NCBI RefSeq assembly: GCF_004348665.1
Contig: NZ_SMKM01000015.1
Coordinates: 1-48,689 of the forward strand
Length of the DNA stretch: 48,689 nt
Direction of reading: 5' to 3'
DNA from: Actinomadura sp. GC306
Lineage (GTDB): Bacteria > Actinomycetota > Actinomycetes > Streptosporangiales > Streptosporangiaceae
Of this stretch, positions 15,620 through 25,700 are shown one piece after another. The position numbers and the translations under genes were made by a program. The first letter of the stretch is position 1, and the number at the start of each line of letters is the position of its first letter. Below the pieces are notes generated by a model that was given only the letters and a program-made list of their open reading frames with translations, was not told the DNA's origin and searched no databases.

Positions 15620-17514
15620 CCGCCGCCGTACCCGCCTGGGTGCGGGAACTGGAGATGGCCGTCCCCGTCTACCCGCAGGTGCTCCTCACGGGCAATGTCC
15701 GGGACCGGTACATGCTTCCCGGCCGGGACGGCCGGCCGCAGCCCCACAACCTCCTCCAGGTCGTGCGGCACACATGCCAGGCGCAGGGGTTCGGTGCGTT
15801 CCTCTGGCACGACATGGTGCGGCAACGCATCCTCAGCGAGCAGTTCGACGCGTCGGTGCGCCTGCCGGAAGTACTGAACTTCCCGGACGCCAGGCCCGGG
15901 GACGCCCCGCCCGGGGGCGGCGACGAGCCCGCCGACCCCATGAACCAGCTGCAGCGGTTGCGCGACATCCTGGTCGCGCTGGTCCTGAACCGCGGCCCGG
16001 CGATCGGGGCGCTGTTCCCGTACGCCCCCGCCGTCGGCGGGGGCGACCCGAACGACCCCGAGGCCCGGACCCTGCTGTGGCTGGTCGAGGCGCTCGCGCA
16101 CGTCGCCGCCCCGGTCCCGCCCAGCGCCAGCAAGGCGGCCGTCACGCCGCACAACACCATCTTCTGGGTGGCGGAGCGGCCCGAGCAGCTCCCCCGCGGA
16201 TTCCCGGTGGACAACCGGCGGCTGCGGGTCATCTCCGTTCCCGAGCCGTCCCGCGACGAGCGCCGGGCCCTCGCCCGGCGCATCGTGCGGAACCTCTCCG
16301 GGGTGGAGCCGGAGGACCAGGGCGGCACGCTGCTGGAGGCCGTCGACACCCTCACGTCCGCCACCCACGGGATGCGCAACGTGGAGGCCCTCGCGATCGA
16401 GCGGCTCGCCCGGTTGCGCGGGCTGCCGGCGGAGCGGCTGGACGACGCGGCCCGCCTCTACCGCGTCGGGGTGGTCGACAACCCGTGGGCGTCCGCGGCG
16501 CTGCGCGAGAAGATCATCGGCTCGGCGGACCGGCCCGGCGGCGAGGCGTACCTGAACAGCCGGGTCATCGGCCAGCCCGACGCGGTGCGGCAGGCCGTCC
16601 AGGTGATCACCCGGTCGGCGACCGGGCTGACCGGCGCGCAGACCGGCAGCTCCCCGAACCGGCCGCGCGGCGTCCTGTTCCTGTCCGGCCCCACGGGGGT
16701 CGGCAAGACCGAGCTCGCCAAGGGCATCGCCCAGCTCATCATCGGCGACGACGCCGAGCCGATCCGGTTCGACATGAGCGAGTTCGCGGGCGAGCACGCG
16801 CGGGACCGCCTCATCGGCGCGCCGCCCGGCTATGTAGGGCACGACACGGGCGGCGAGCTGACCAACGCCGTCCGGGCGAACCCGATGTCCGTGCTGCTGT
16901 TCGACGAGATCGACAAGGCGCATCCGCGGCTGTTCGACCTCTTCCTCCAGATCCTGGAGGACGGCCGGCTCACCGACGGGCGCGGCGCGACCGTCTTCTT
17001 CACCGAGACCGTCCTGATCTTCACGTCCAACCTCGGGATCCGGGGCAAGGGCCCCTCGGGTGAGATCGTCGAGCTGTCGCCCCAAACCGACCGGGCTGCG
17101 GTCCAGAAGACGCTGCGGGCCGCGTTCAACGAGTTCTTCGACAAGCAGATCGGGCGGCCGGAACTGCGCAACCGCTTCGGCGGCAACTTCATCGCGATGA
17201 ACTTCATCCAGCCCGAGCACGTCCCGGGAATCCTGGACCGCGCGCTCGGCTCGGTCATCGAGCGGGTCCGGCGCGTCCACGACGCCGAACTGGAGGTCGG
17301 TGACGACGCCTACGAGACGCTGCGCGGCCATGCGGTCGGCCAGCTCGACCACGGGGGGCGCGGCGTCCTCAATCTCGTCGAGTCCGCGCTGGTCAACCCG
17401 CTGTCGGTGAAGTTGTTCGAGGTCCCCGCCACGCCGGGCGAGACGATCACCGTGGTGAAGATCGACCAGGACGGCGAGCACTGGAAGCTGGGGGTCGACC
17501 GATGCCCCGGGTGA
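15616..17514 (+). CDS. Tandem AAA+ ATPase with a ClpB-type second module
   Basis: A 632-residue ATPase. The C-terminal module is ClpA/B-like: Walker A GPTGVGKTEL (K364), Walker B LLFDEIDKAH (D430, E431), sensor 1 SNLG (N472), and the ELRNRF arginine-finger region. The N-terminal 300 residues also look AAA-like (VLLTGNVRDRYM; IFWVAERPEQLPRGFP followed by a lid-like helical part) but have no Walker A, so that module is probably inactive or structural. It lacks the ClpB N-domain and middle coiled coil. Likely an ATP-driven remodeller or gate for the operon's effector. The GTG start overlaps the upstream stop, and its own 3' end overlaps the next gene by 13 bases. Confidence 0.88.
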   Translation: MTAAVPAWVRELEMAVPVYPQVLLTGNVRDRYMLPGRDGRPQPHNLLQVVRHTCQAQGFGAFLWHDMVRQRILSEQFDASVRLPEVLNFPDARPGDAPPGGGDEPADPMNQLQRLRDILVALVLNRGPAIGALFPYAPAVGGGDPNDPEARTLLWLVEALAHVAAPVPPSASKAAVTPHNTIFWVAERPEQLPRGFPVDNRRLRVISVPEPSRDERRALARRIVRNLSGVEPEDQGGTLLEAVDTLTSATHGMRNVEALAIERLARLRGLPAERLDDAARLYRVGVVDNPWASAALREKIIGSADRPGGEAYLNSRVIGQPDAVRQAVQVITRSATGLTGAQTGSSPNRPRGVLFLSGPTGVGKTELAKGIAQLIIGDDAEPIRFDMSEFAGEHARDRLIGAPPGYVGHDTGGELTNAVRANPMSVLLFDEIDKAHPRLFDLFLQILEDGRLTDGRGATVFFTETVLIFTSNLGIRGKGPSGEIVELSPQTDRAAVQKTLRAAFNEFFDKQIGRPELRNRFGGNFIAMNFIQPEHVPGILDRALGSVIERVRRVHDAELEVGDDAYETLRGHAVGQLDHGGRGVLNLVESALVNPLSVKLFEVPATPGETITVVKIDQDGEHWKLGVDRCPG

Positions 17515-18143
17515 ACCGGTACGGGTTCCCGGTCACCGCGCTCGGGCCGGGACGGCGGCTCGCCGTCTGGTTCCAGGGCTGCGCGCTGGCCTGCCGGGGC
17601 TGCCTCGCCCGCGACACCTGGGACCCCGGCGGCGGCGCCGAGATCACCGTCGCGGAGCTGACCCGGGTGTGGGCGGACGCGCTGCGCGACGGTGCCGACG
17701 GGCTCACCGTCTCCGGGGGCGAGCCGCTCGCGCAGCCGGACGGCCTGCGCGACTTCCTCGCGGCGGTGGCGGAACTCCGGGACGACCTCGCCCCGGCCGC
17801 CGATCTGCTCGTCTACACCGGATACGAACCGTCCGAGATCAGCGACGGCACCGCGCTGGCGCACGCCGACGCGGTGATCACCGGCCGGTACGACGTCACC
17901 CGGCCGACCCGGCTGATCTGGCGCGGTTCGGCCAACCAGGTCCTCACGCCCCGTACCCCGCTCGGCCGTGACCGGTACGGCCCGTATCTGGACCACGAGC
18001 CCGATCGGGCGCCCATGCAGGTCGCGGTGGACGACCGCGACGTGTGGTTCGCCGGCGTCCCCCGGCGCGGGGACCTGAACAGGCTCCGCCGGGAGCTCGC
18101 CGCCCGCGGGATCACGTTCAAGGAGGTCTCATGGCGGGGCTGA
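17502..18143 (+). CDS. Radical SAM activase-like protein (NrdG/PflA type)
   Basis: A 213-residue small radical SAM protein. C27, C31 and C34 (CALACRGC) form the CxxxCxxC cluster site, and SGGEPLAQP is the SAM-binding GGE motif. The size and fold fit glycyl-radical-enzyme activases of the NrdG/PflA class, yet no glycyl-radical enzyme is encoded nearby. The likely substrate is therefore another protein of the operon, or the protein acts as a redox/SAM sensor. The start lies 13 bases inside the ATPase gene, and the end overlaps the FHA gene by 13 bases, with AAGGAGG inside it. Confidence 0.85.
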   Translation: MPRVNRYGFPVTALGPGRRLAVWFQGCALACRGCLARDTWDPGGGAEITVAELTRVWADALRDGADGLTVSGGEPLAQPDGLRDFLAAVAELRDDLAPAADLLVYTGYEPSEISDGTALAHADAVITGRYDVTRPTRLIWRGSANQVLTPRTPLGRDRYGPYLDHEPDRAPMQVAVDDRDVWFAGVPRRGDLNRLRRELAARGITFKEVSWRG

Positions 18144-18634
18144 CCTACCGCTGTCCGGAGGATCCGGAGAACTGCCCGGCCGGGGACGAGCCGGGGTCCT
18201 GCGAGGAGCACTTCGCCCCCTGGGAGCACATGCCCGAGTACGCCGGACCCGCCGTCCCGGAACCGGAGGACCCCGGCGTCCCGGACGCGGACCCGGCCGG
18301 CTCCGGGACGCCGGCGACCGGGGTCGCGCTCCTGTTCGAGGACACGATCCTGCCGGTGCCGCCCGAGGGCATGCGGATCGGGCGGACCTGCCCGCCCTGG
18401 AAGACCGTGCCGGGCTTCGCCGATCTCCACCAGGTCTCGCGCGAGCACGCGGAGCTGTACTGGCGGGACGGCACCCTCATGATCAACGACCTCGGTTCCA
18501 CCAACGGCACCCACGTGGCCGGCGTCGAGATCGGCGAGCCGGCCCCGATCCCTCCCGGCACGCTTCTGCGGCTCGGGAACGACGTCCACCTGACGGTGGC
18601 GGAACTCGACGAATTCGGCTTTCCGAGGACGTGA
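18131..18634 (+). CDS. FHA-domain protein with an N-terminal Cys motif
   Basis: A 167-residue protein. Residues 1-35 carry four spaced Cys (RCPEDPENCP, GSCEEHF) that could bind zinc. An acidic, Pro-rich linker follows. The C-terminal 90 residues form an FHA domain with IGR, the phosphothreonine-binding VSREHAEL and DLGSTNGT. FHA domains read phosphothreonine, so the neighbouring kinase-like protein is the obvious writer and this protein an adaptor. ATG at 18131 has AAGGAGG seven bases upstream. Its stop is one base before the kinase start codon region (18636). Confidence 0.9.
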   Translation: MAGLTYRCPEDPENCPAGDEPGSCEEHFAPWEHMPEYAGPAVPEPEDPGVPDADPAGSGTPATGVALLFEDTILPVPPEGMRIGRTCPPWKTVPGFADLHQVSREHAELYWRDGTLMINDLGSTNGTHVAGVEIGEPAPIPPGTLLRLGNDVHLTVAELDEFGFPRT

Positions 18635-18635
18635 G

Positions 18636-21485
18636 ATGACCACGATCCCCCAATCCGGTCCCGACTCCGGCGACCGCCCGTACGACCACGAGGGAATCGA
18701 CGCCGTCGAGAGCCCTCCGGCGCCGGAGACGATCGTCCAGCGGCCGCCGGCCCTGCCGTCCGAACCCGAAGCGCCGCCCACCATCAGCCAGCGGCCCGTG
18801 CAGGGCACGGACTCCTCCGCGTCCGCCTCCCGGTCCGCGCCGTTCCCGGACGGGCTGCGCGGCGAGTACGAGCCGGTGGAGGTGGTCGGGGACGGTTTCG
18901 AGAGCATCGTGTGGCACGCCAGGCGGCGCGCTGACGGCACGTCCGTCGCGGTCAAGGTCTACTGGATCGGCAAGTCGATCGACCACCGGGTCCTGGACGT
19001 GCTGCGGCGGCCGGAGTTCCGCAGGTACGCCCCGCGGATCGACGCGGTCGGCCGGGAGACGACCGAGCGGGGCGTCCACGAGTGGATCGTCATGGAGTAC
19101 CTCCCGACCTCTCTGGCGCACGTCATCCGGGACGAACGCGCCGAGCCGGCCGGGCTGCCCCTCGACCGCGCACGAGCGCTCCTCAGCGAGATCGCCGAGC
19201 TGCTCGACTTCTGGTACGAGAAGGGCGGCCTCATCCCGACCGACGTCAAGCCGGACAACTTCGCGCTGCGCCGGGGGGCCGGCGGCGCGCCGGACGAACT
19301 CGTCCTGTGCGACTTCGGCGGCACCGCCCGCGACACCGCCACGGCGGCGATCGCGGCGAACGGCGAGATCCTGGCGGCGCGCGCCTACCTCGCCCCCGAG
19401 GCCCTCGCCGGGACGTTCCACCCGGCTTCGCCGTTCTGGTCGCTCGGGCACATCGGGTACGAGATGGTCACCGGGTCGCCGTACTTCCGCGTCGACGAGC
19501 AGAAGCGGACCGTACTGCAGTCCCTCGCCACCGCCGAACCCGACCTCTCCGCCGTCCCCGACGACACGTGGCGGCTGCTGCTGGCCGGGCTGTTCACCCG
19601 CCACCCGGACGACAGGTGGCGGGCCACCGAGGTCCGGCGGTGGCTCGCGGGGGACCGCCCTGACGTGATTCGCCCGGCCGCGCCGGGGAAGCGGGCACCG
19701 ACGCCGATGCAGTTCCACACCACGACCCACCGCTCCCCCGGCACGCTCGCGGAGGCGCTGCTCGAAAAATCGGCGGAGGGCGCGCAGTGGATGCAGAGCG
19801 AGGGCGGCCGCCTCGCCGACTGGCTGGAGAAGCACGACCTCGCCGGTGACTTCGACGTCGAGCTGCTGCGCCGGGACCGCACCGGCCTCGGCCCGGAGCT
19901 GGTCCTCCAGTTCGGCGCCGTGCACGCCCCGGACGCCCGTCCCGCGTGTTACGGGCATCCGGTCGACGTCGACGGGCTCAGTCGGCTCTGCGACGACGCC
20001 GACGCCGGTCCCCGGGTGCTGGCACTGCTGCTCGGCAGCCAGGGGAAGGCCCTGTTACCGCACGCGGCGCGGTTCCGCTGCGCGCACCGCCGGTGCTGCC
20101 CGCATCCCGACCCGGCCGAGGGCGAGCGGGGATGCGGCTGCCAGTGCATGCGGCTGCTGGACGTCGCGGACGCCGCACCGGGCATCATCACCGAGGCACG
20201 GAAGATCGTCGCCGAGACCGCGCGGAGCCAGAACCCGCTCATCGGAAGCGGAGCGCGCGTGGAGGCCGCCGAGCGGACCCTCTACGGCACCACCGTGGGC
20301 CTGACACTGGGACTGCTGTCCGCCCGGGACGTCCTCGGAGACACCCTCTGGCTCCGGGCCAAGGCCGCTGGCCCCCGCGGGCTTCCGGGCCCTCAGCAGT
20401 GGGCCGAGCTGTCCGCGCGGGCGGCCCGCGCCGGACAGTCCGTGAACGACCGGGCGGCGATCACGGCCGTCGCCGTGCTCGGCCCCACGATGACGCTGAC
20501 GACGGGGCCGAACGGGGCCGACCGGCTCCGCAAGGTCGGCCCGTACCGGTTGCGCGCCGCACTCGTCACACTCCTGGTCCTGCTGATGGCGGCCTGGTCC
20601 GGGGCGGTGTTCGTGCGCCTGGTCACGGGAAAGATCAACCCGTTCCCCACCGAGTTGGCGGCCGACACGTCCGAGCAGCTGGGAACCGCCGCGCTGACGC
20701 GGGTGACGACGCTGCTGCCAGTCCTCCTGCTCGCCGCGATCCTGGCCGGCATGCTGCCCCGCCGCGCGGCGAGCGCAGTGTTCACGTTCACGGGCCTGGC
20801 GTTCCTGCTCGGCTGGCTGCTCGATCCCCTCCCCATGCTCGACGAACGCACATGGGCGCCGGACGCGCTGGCCCACGTGATGGGCAACTGGACCGGCCTG
20901 GCCGGGTGCCTGATCGCGCCGGTCGCCGCACTCTTCCTGGCCACGGTCGCCGCCTCGATGCTGGCCGGCGAGAAGGCCGGCCTCGGCGACCGGCCGAGCG
21001 CCGCACGGGAGAGGCTGCGCGCACAGGTGCGCAGCCGGGGCGGCGTCGTCGTGATGCTGATCGCGCTGAACATGCTGCTGTGGTCGACAGTGGTGCTCGG
21101 CGACGTGTTCGCGGCGGGCTTCCCGTTCTCCGGCAACGCCGGCGACCCGGTCGACAGCTCCGCCGTCGGCCGCTACGCCGCGCGGTCCGCGATCGCCTAC
21201 CTCCCGTACCTGGCACTGGGGGCGCTGGTCGTCGGGCTGTTGCTGCGCCGACGCCGCGACGCGACCGGGCCGATCCAGATCGCCGTCGCGATCACCGTCC
21301 TCGTGGGACTGAGCGCGCTGTGGGTCCCCGCCGAAATCCGGGAGCACGTGCCCGACCTGGAAAGCCCCACGCTTTCCGATCTCGCGGCGGGGCTCGGCGA
21401 CCTCGGCGATGCCACCTGGTGGTGGGCAGTCGTGCTCGTCCCCGCCGTCCACACCGTCCTCGCCGTGATTCGGAGGAATGACTGA
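18636..21485 (+). CDS. Membrane Ser/Thr kinase-like protein
   Basis: A 949-residue protein. The first 70 residues are disordered and rich in Pro, Ser and Thr, with TIVQRP and TISQRP, possible phosphorylation sites. The kinase domain spans about residues 75-345: ATP lysine K107 in VAVKVYW, catalytic Asp D203 in PTDVKPDN (family HRD is PTD here), N208, DFG at D226. Then come a helical region and a Cys-rich knuckle (residues about 480-505, RCAHRRCCPHP...CGCQC). From about residue 640 there are roughly eight transmembrane helices. The kinase domain should be cytoplasmic. HRD's His-Arg loss is common in RD-independent kinases, so activity is probable. The stop overlaps the next ATG (TGATG). Confidence 0.88.
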   Translation: MTTIPQSGPDSGDRPYDHEGIDAVESPPAPETIVQRPPALPSEPEAPPTISQRPVQGTDSSASASRSAPFPDGLRGEYEPVEVVGDGFESIVWHARRRADGTSVAVKVYWIGKSIDHRVLDVLRRPEFRRYAPRIDAVGRETTERGVHEWIVMEYLPTSLAHVIRDERAEPAGLPLDRARALLSEIAELLDFWYEKGGLIPTDVKPDNFALRRGAGGAPDELVLCDFGGTARDTATAAIAANGEILAARAYLAPEALAGTFHPASPFWSLGHIGYEMVTGSPYFRVDEQKRTVLQSLATAEPDLSAVPDDTWRLLLAGLFTRHPDDRWRATEVRRWLAGDRPDVIRPAAPGKRAPTPMQFHTTTHRSPGTLAEALLEKSAEGAQWMQSEGGRLADWLEKHDLAGDFDVELLRRDRTGLGPELVLQFGAVHAPDARPACYGHPVDVDGLSRLCDDADAGPRVLALLLGSQGKALLPHAARFRCAHRRCCPHPDPAEGERGCGCQCMRLLDVADAAPGIITEARKIVAETARSQNPLIGSGARVEAAERTLYGTTVGLTLGLLSARDVLGDTLWLRAKAAGPRGLPGPQQWAELSARAARAGQSVNDRAAITAVAVLGPTMTLTTGPNGADRLRKVGPYRLRAALVTLLVLLMAAWSGAVFVRLVTGKINPFPTELAADTSEQLGTAALTRVTTLLPVLLLAAILAGMLPRRAASAVFTFTGLAFLLGWLLDPLPMLDERTWAPDALAHVMGNWTGLAGCLIAPVAALFLATVAASMLAGEKAGLGDRPSAARERLRAQVRSRGGVVVMLIALNMLLWSTVVLGDVFAAGFPFSGNAGDPVDSSAVGRYAARSAIAYLPYLALGALVVGLLLRRRRDATGPIQIAVAITVLVGLSALWVPAEIREHVPDLESPTLSDLAAGLGDLGDATWWWAVVLVPAVHTVLAVIRRND

Positions 21486-21676
21486 TGGCCGAGTTCCGAT
21501 CGGGTGACGCGAGGGCGGTGCCGGGCGGCGGGCACTGGCGGGGCCGCTGGTGGGAGTGCCGGAACTGCGGGCCGGTCGAGCGCGCGATCTCCGACCTGCC
21601 GCAGGGCGACGGCGTCTGCCCGAACTGCCCGGACGTGCCGCTCGAACTGGGCCGAGCACAAGATCCGCCGCAGTGA
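21485..21676 (+). CDS. Small zinc-ribbon protein
   Basis: A 63-residue protein with two CxxC knuckles, WECRNCGP and GVCPNCPD, separated by about 18 residues. This is a treble-clef/zinc-ribbon size and spacing. ATG shares its A with the kinase stop (TGATG), and its own stop overlaps the next start (GTGA, 21673-21676), so it is part of the coupled operon. Probably a scaffold or binding module. No enzymatic features. Confidence 0.75.
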   Translation: MAEFRSGDARAVPGGGHWRGRWWECRNCGPVERAISDLPQGDGVCPNCPDVPLELGRAQDPPQ

Positions 21677-22758
21677 ACAAGCTGCTGGAGACGCTGGCGA
21701 TCCCGTGGACGCGGCGGTGGAGCGGGCAGGTCGCGGCCTCCGCGGTCGTGTTCTGGACGCTCGGCGCCTACCTGGTTCTCGTCACCGGCCCGGACCGGTC
21801 ACGCGGCTGCCCGGCGCGCAACGACGGCCTGCTGGTTGTGTGGTGCCGCGCCGAACGGTACGGCACGACGGGCCTGGTCCTGACGGGGCTGCTCGCCACG
21901 GCGGCGGTCCTGGGATCGGCACTGGTGGTCGCGGCGTCCGCGCCCCGCGTCCTGGAGCTGTTCACCAGCGACCATCGCGGCGGCCCGGTCTCGCGGTGGC
22001 TGCTGCACCGCGCACTGGCCCGCCGGCGCCGGATCTCGCGCGTCACCCCGCCCGCGGTCGCGCGGCAGCCCCCGACGCCCACTCCGGACCCGGGCCTACT
22101 GGAGCGGCTGCCGGTGGTCGGTAAGCGGCTGGCCCGCCGGCGGCGGCTGGTGCGGGCGGAGCGGCGGCGCAGCCGGGAGGTCCAAGAGGAACGCCGTTCC
22201 AGCGCGGCCAGTGCCGAACTCCGCCGCTACCCGCGCGCCGACGCGCTGCTCGCCCCCACGCGGGTCGGCTGCCTCCTCGCCGCGCTGACCGAACGGGTCG
22301 AGCACCGGCACGGACTCGACCTCCCGCTGTGCTGGGAGTTGTTCCTGGCCGTGCTGCCCGCCGAACCCCGCCGCCGCCTGGAGGACGAGGCGCGGCGGGT
22401 CACCGTACGTGTGCAGATCCTTGTCTGGACGTCCGCCGCGCTGCTGTGGACGCCGCTGTTCCCCGGTGGCTGGCGGGCGGTGTGGGTGCTCGCCGTGCTG
22501 CTCTTCGTCCGGATCGCGCATTCGGGGCTGCGGGACGCCGTCGAGGTGTACTGCGATCTGGTGGAGGTGTCCGTCGCCCTGCACCGGGACCGGATGTACA
22601 CCGCGCTCGGCTGGACGCCACCCGAATCCACCGCGGCCGAACGTGACCTCGGCCGGGCCCTGAGCGCCTATCTCGACGGCCACACCTCCGACTCCCGCCC
22701 GCTGACCTGGCCGGACCCGCAGCCGCCGCTGCCGGTCACCCTCACCCCGGGAGCGTGA
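21673..22758 (+). CDS. Membrane protein of unknown function
   Basis: A 361-residue protein. Two transmembrane helices lie near the N-terminus (about residues 18-40 and 63-88) and two more around residues 250-290. Between them is a very basic, Arg-rich cytoplasmic segment (about residues 110-190) that could contact nucleic acid, phospholipid or the acidic FHA linker. I do not recognise the family. GTG at 21673 overlaps the zinc-ribbon stop. The end overlaps the CHAT gene start (22755-22758). It probably anchors the assembly at the membrane together with the kinase-like protein. Confidence 0.75.
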   Translation: MNKLLETLAIPWTRRWSGQVAASAVVFWTLGAYLVLVTGPDRSRGCPARNDGLLVVWCRAERYGTTGLVLTGLLATAAVLGSALVVAASAPRVLELFTSDHRGGPVSRWLLHRALARRRRISRVTPPAVARQPPTPTPDPGLLERLPVVGKRLARRRRLVRAERRRSREVQEERRSSAASAELRRYPRADALLAPTRVGCLLAALTERVEHRHGLDLPLCWELFLAVLPAEPRRRLEDEARRVTVRVQILVWTSAALLWTPLFPGGWRAVWVLAVLLFVRIAHSGLRDAVEVYCDLVEVSVALHRDRMYTALGWTPPESTAAERDLGRALSAYLDGHTSDSRPLTWPDPQPPLPVTLTPGA

Positions 22759-25700
22759 TGACCTCCACCGACGATTCCCTGTACGGATTCGAGTTCGAGT
22801 CCGTCCTGCTGGAGCTGCGCGCCCGCCATGCCGCCGCGCCGGCGGGCAGCGACACCGCCCGCACCGCCGCGCGGGAGCTCGCGTTCCGGCTGGCCGACCG
22901 GAACCGCGGCGCGGGGACGTCCGACGATCTTGACGAGATCATCGGCTACGCCGAGGAGGCGTTGGGCGGGTCCTACGAGGGCGGGCGCACTGAGCTGCGG
23001 TGCATCGCCGCCGAGGCCCTCCGCGCCCGCTGGAACGCCGGGGACGGCACCGGCACCGGCACCGACGACCTGGACCGCGCGATCGACCATCTGACGGCCG
23101 CCGCCCGGGACGATCCCCTCCACGAGGAGGTCGTGCAGGACCTCGGCACCACCCAGCTCCTCCGGGCGGAAGCCCTGCCGGAGGGTTCGGCGGAACGGCG
23201 GGACGCCCTCGACCGCAGCGTGGCGCATCTGCGTACGGCACGGGCCCGCACCCCTGAACCCACTTTGTCCGTCCTGTACATGCTGGGCGTCGCCCTCGCC
23301 TACCGCGTGGAGGAGCACGACGAGGACCTGCCCGACGAACGGGAGGAAGCGATCGGCTGCCTCGTCCCGGTGTGGCACGAACTCCCGGCCGGGGACGACA
23401 CTCGCATCTCCGTCGCGGAGTACGTCGCGGACCTGCACTTCGATGCCTACCTCTGCGCCGAAGAGCAGGATGCGGAGGTCGCCGCCCTCACGCGCGCGAT
23501 CGAGTGGTACCGGAGAGTCGAGGGCGAGCCGTCCGACTGGATCCGTTTCCGGCACGGCACGGCGCTGGTCCGCAGACGCTTCCTTGAGGCGGGCGAGCCC
23601 GGCGACGATGAAACCGCCCGCGGCCTGCTGACCGGCGTCCTGCCAGAGCTGCCACGGGAGCCCGCCGCCCGCGCGAACCGCGAACTCGGCGACCTCGCGA
23701 TGGCTCGGACGTTCGCGGACCCGGACGCGGCCGACCACGAGGACGACCTGACGGAGGCGGTCACGCGGTACCGGGCCGCACTTCTCGACGACGCCGTCCC
23801 GGACTGGAACGGGCCGGTCCACGCATGCATCGCCGACGCCCTGTCGCAACTCGCCCCGGCGGAATTCAACTCGCTCGCCGAAATCCAGGAGTTGGTGGAC
23901 CACGCGTCCACCGCATGGCGCATGCTCGCCCCCGGGCCTGACCGGCTCGGCCCCGGCCTTTGCCTGTTCGCGGTGATGGGCGGTATCTGGGCGGACCTGA
24001 TCAGGGACGAAGTTTCCCGGGACCTGCTCGACGTGATCGTCGAGGTCTGCCAGGAGATCGGCCCGGAGTTCGACGAGGAGATGCGCCGCGAGAACGACGA
24101 CCCGGCCCGTGGCGAGTTCCGGGTGTTCCACGGCACGATGCTCGCCCATCGCGGCGACCTGCGCGACGACCACGGCGACCTCGCGGCGGCCGAGCGGCTC
24201 CTCGACGCAGCGTACGAATTGGTTGACCTCGACGCCCCGGAAGAGGAATCCACCGTACTTCTCCTGGCGGGCGGATACGCGACCCTCGCGACGAATGTCC
24301 ACGGCCCGAAGAGCACGCAACGCGCCGAGTACCTGCTGCGCCGACTGCTGCGCCAGGAGCCCGGCAACCTGGACCTTCGCCATGTCTTCGCTTCGGTCCT
24401 CGCTGCCAAGGCCAGCAACTCGCAGAATACGTTGCTGCTCGACGAGGCCATCAGGGAATTCGAGCTGCTTCACGCGGATTACCTCGCAGGGGATGGGAAT
24501 CGGCTCAAAATCCTGCAAGTCCTCGCGCCTCTGTACCAGGGGCGCGCCGGCCGTTCGGGCCGCATGGACCACATGGAGAAGATGAAACTGCTCAACAGGG
24601 AGCTGCCGACGCTGGCCGCGCGGTCGGACGTCTACGCCGACGAGAACCGAATCGCGCTGATGGCCGTCAATGCGATCAGCGAGATGCTGGCCGAAGCCGC
24701 CAGCGGGAAGCGGGAACCGTTCATGCGGGACCGTCTGGAGAAGGCCGATGCCCTCCTGCGGAGCCTGCCAGCCGACAGCCTGATCCGGAAACGGATCGGC
24801 GACTACCGGCAGCTGGCGAGCTGGGCCCACGACGTGATCACACATTCCGGCGCGACGAGCGACATCCCCGCCATGCTCTCGGAGCTCTCCGAACTCTCCG
24901 AGCACCTCCTGGAAGAGCCGCAGCCCGGCGCATACGAAGCGATGCGGCGGAACCAGCGGGCGTGGTACGCCACCAGGCTGGCCCAGCTGGGCAGGGATCA
25001 GCATGACCTTTCCCTCGTCTTCCGCGCCATGGAGCACATCCCCGAGCTCCCGAGCGGAGCGTCCGATGAGGACCTTGCTCAATTGGTCCTCCAAGCCGGC
25101 GGAGCCGCAGTCGCCTACATGGGATGGCACATCAGTCGGGACGCCGAATGGTTGCGCGACGCCCTTCGACGGTTCCAGTGGCTCATCGAGCAACCGGGCC
25201 TCCCTGCGATCTCGCAAGTCGGCATGAGGCTCAACAGCGCTATGGCCAGCCGCGATCTGGGCGACCGCGCCAAAGCGCGCGACCTCGTCCTGGCCGCCTT
25301 GCACCATGTCGGCCGGCTCGTACTCCTTCAGCCGAAGTCCGATGACGTGCTGCAGAGCGTTCGACAGATCGGATCGCTGCAGGAGACGTACGCCCGCTGG
25401 TTCGTGGACGACGACGACCCGGAGGGCCTCGTCAGCTTCCTTGAGCACACCCGCGGCCTCGTCCTGCACGCGGCGACGTCCGTTACCGGCATCACGGAAC
25501 TGCTGGAGCGGACAGACCGGGAGGACCTCGCCGAACAGTGGCGCGCGTCGCCGCACGCGCACACTGCGCCGTTGCAGGACTTCCAGCCGACCGGTGACCT
25601 GCTCATGACCGGTCCCCTGGCCGAGCTGGGGTTTCACGACGACCTGCGGAACCGGGTGATCGACGCGCTGGCGGCGACGCCCGAGGCGGCACCACTGTTC

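Noticed and set aside
14407..17481. 1024-codon open frame on the minus strand
   Set aside because: It is antisense to the coiled-coil and AAA genes, which show clear motifs and coupled overlaps. The translation is Arg/Gly/Asp-rich without motifs, as expected in high-GC DNA.
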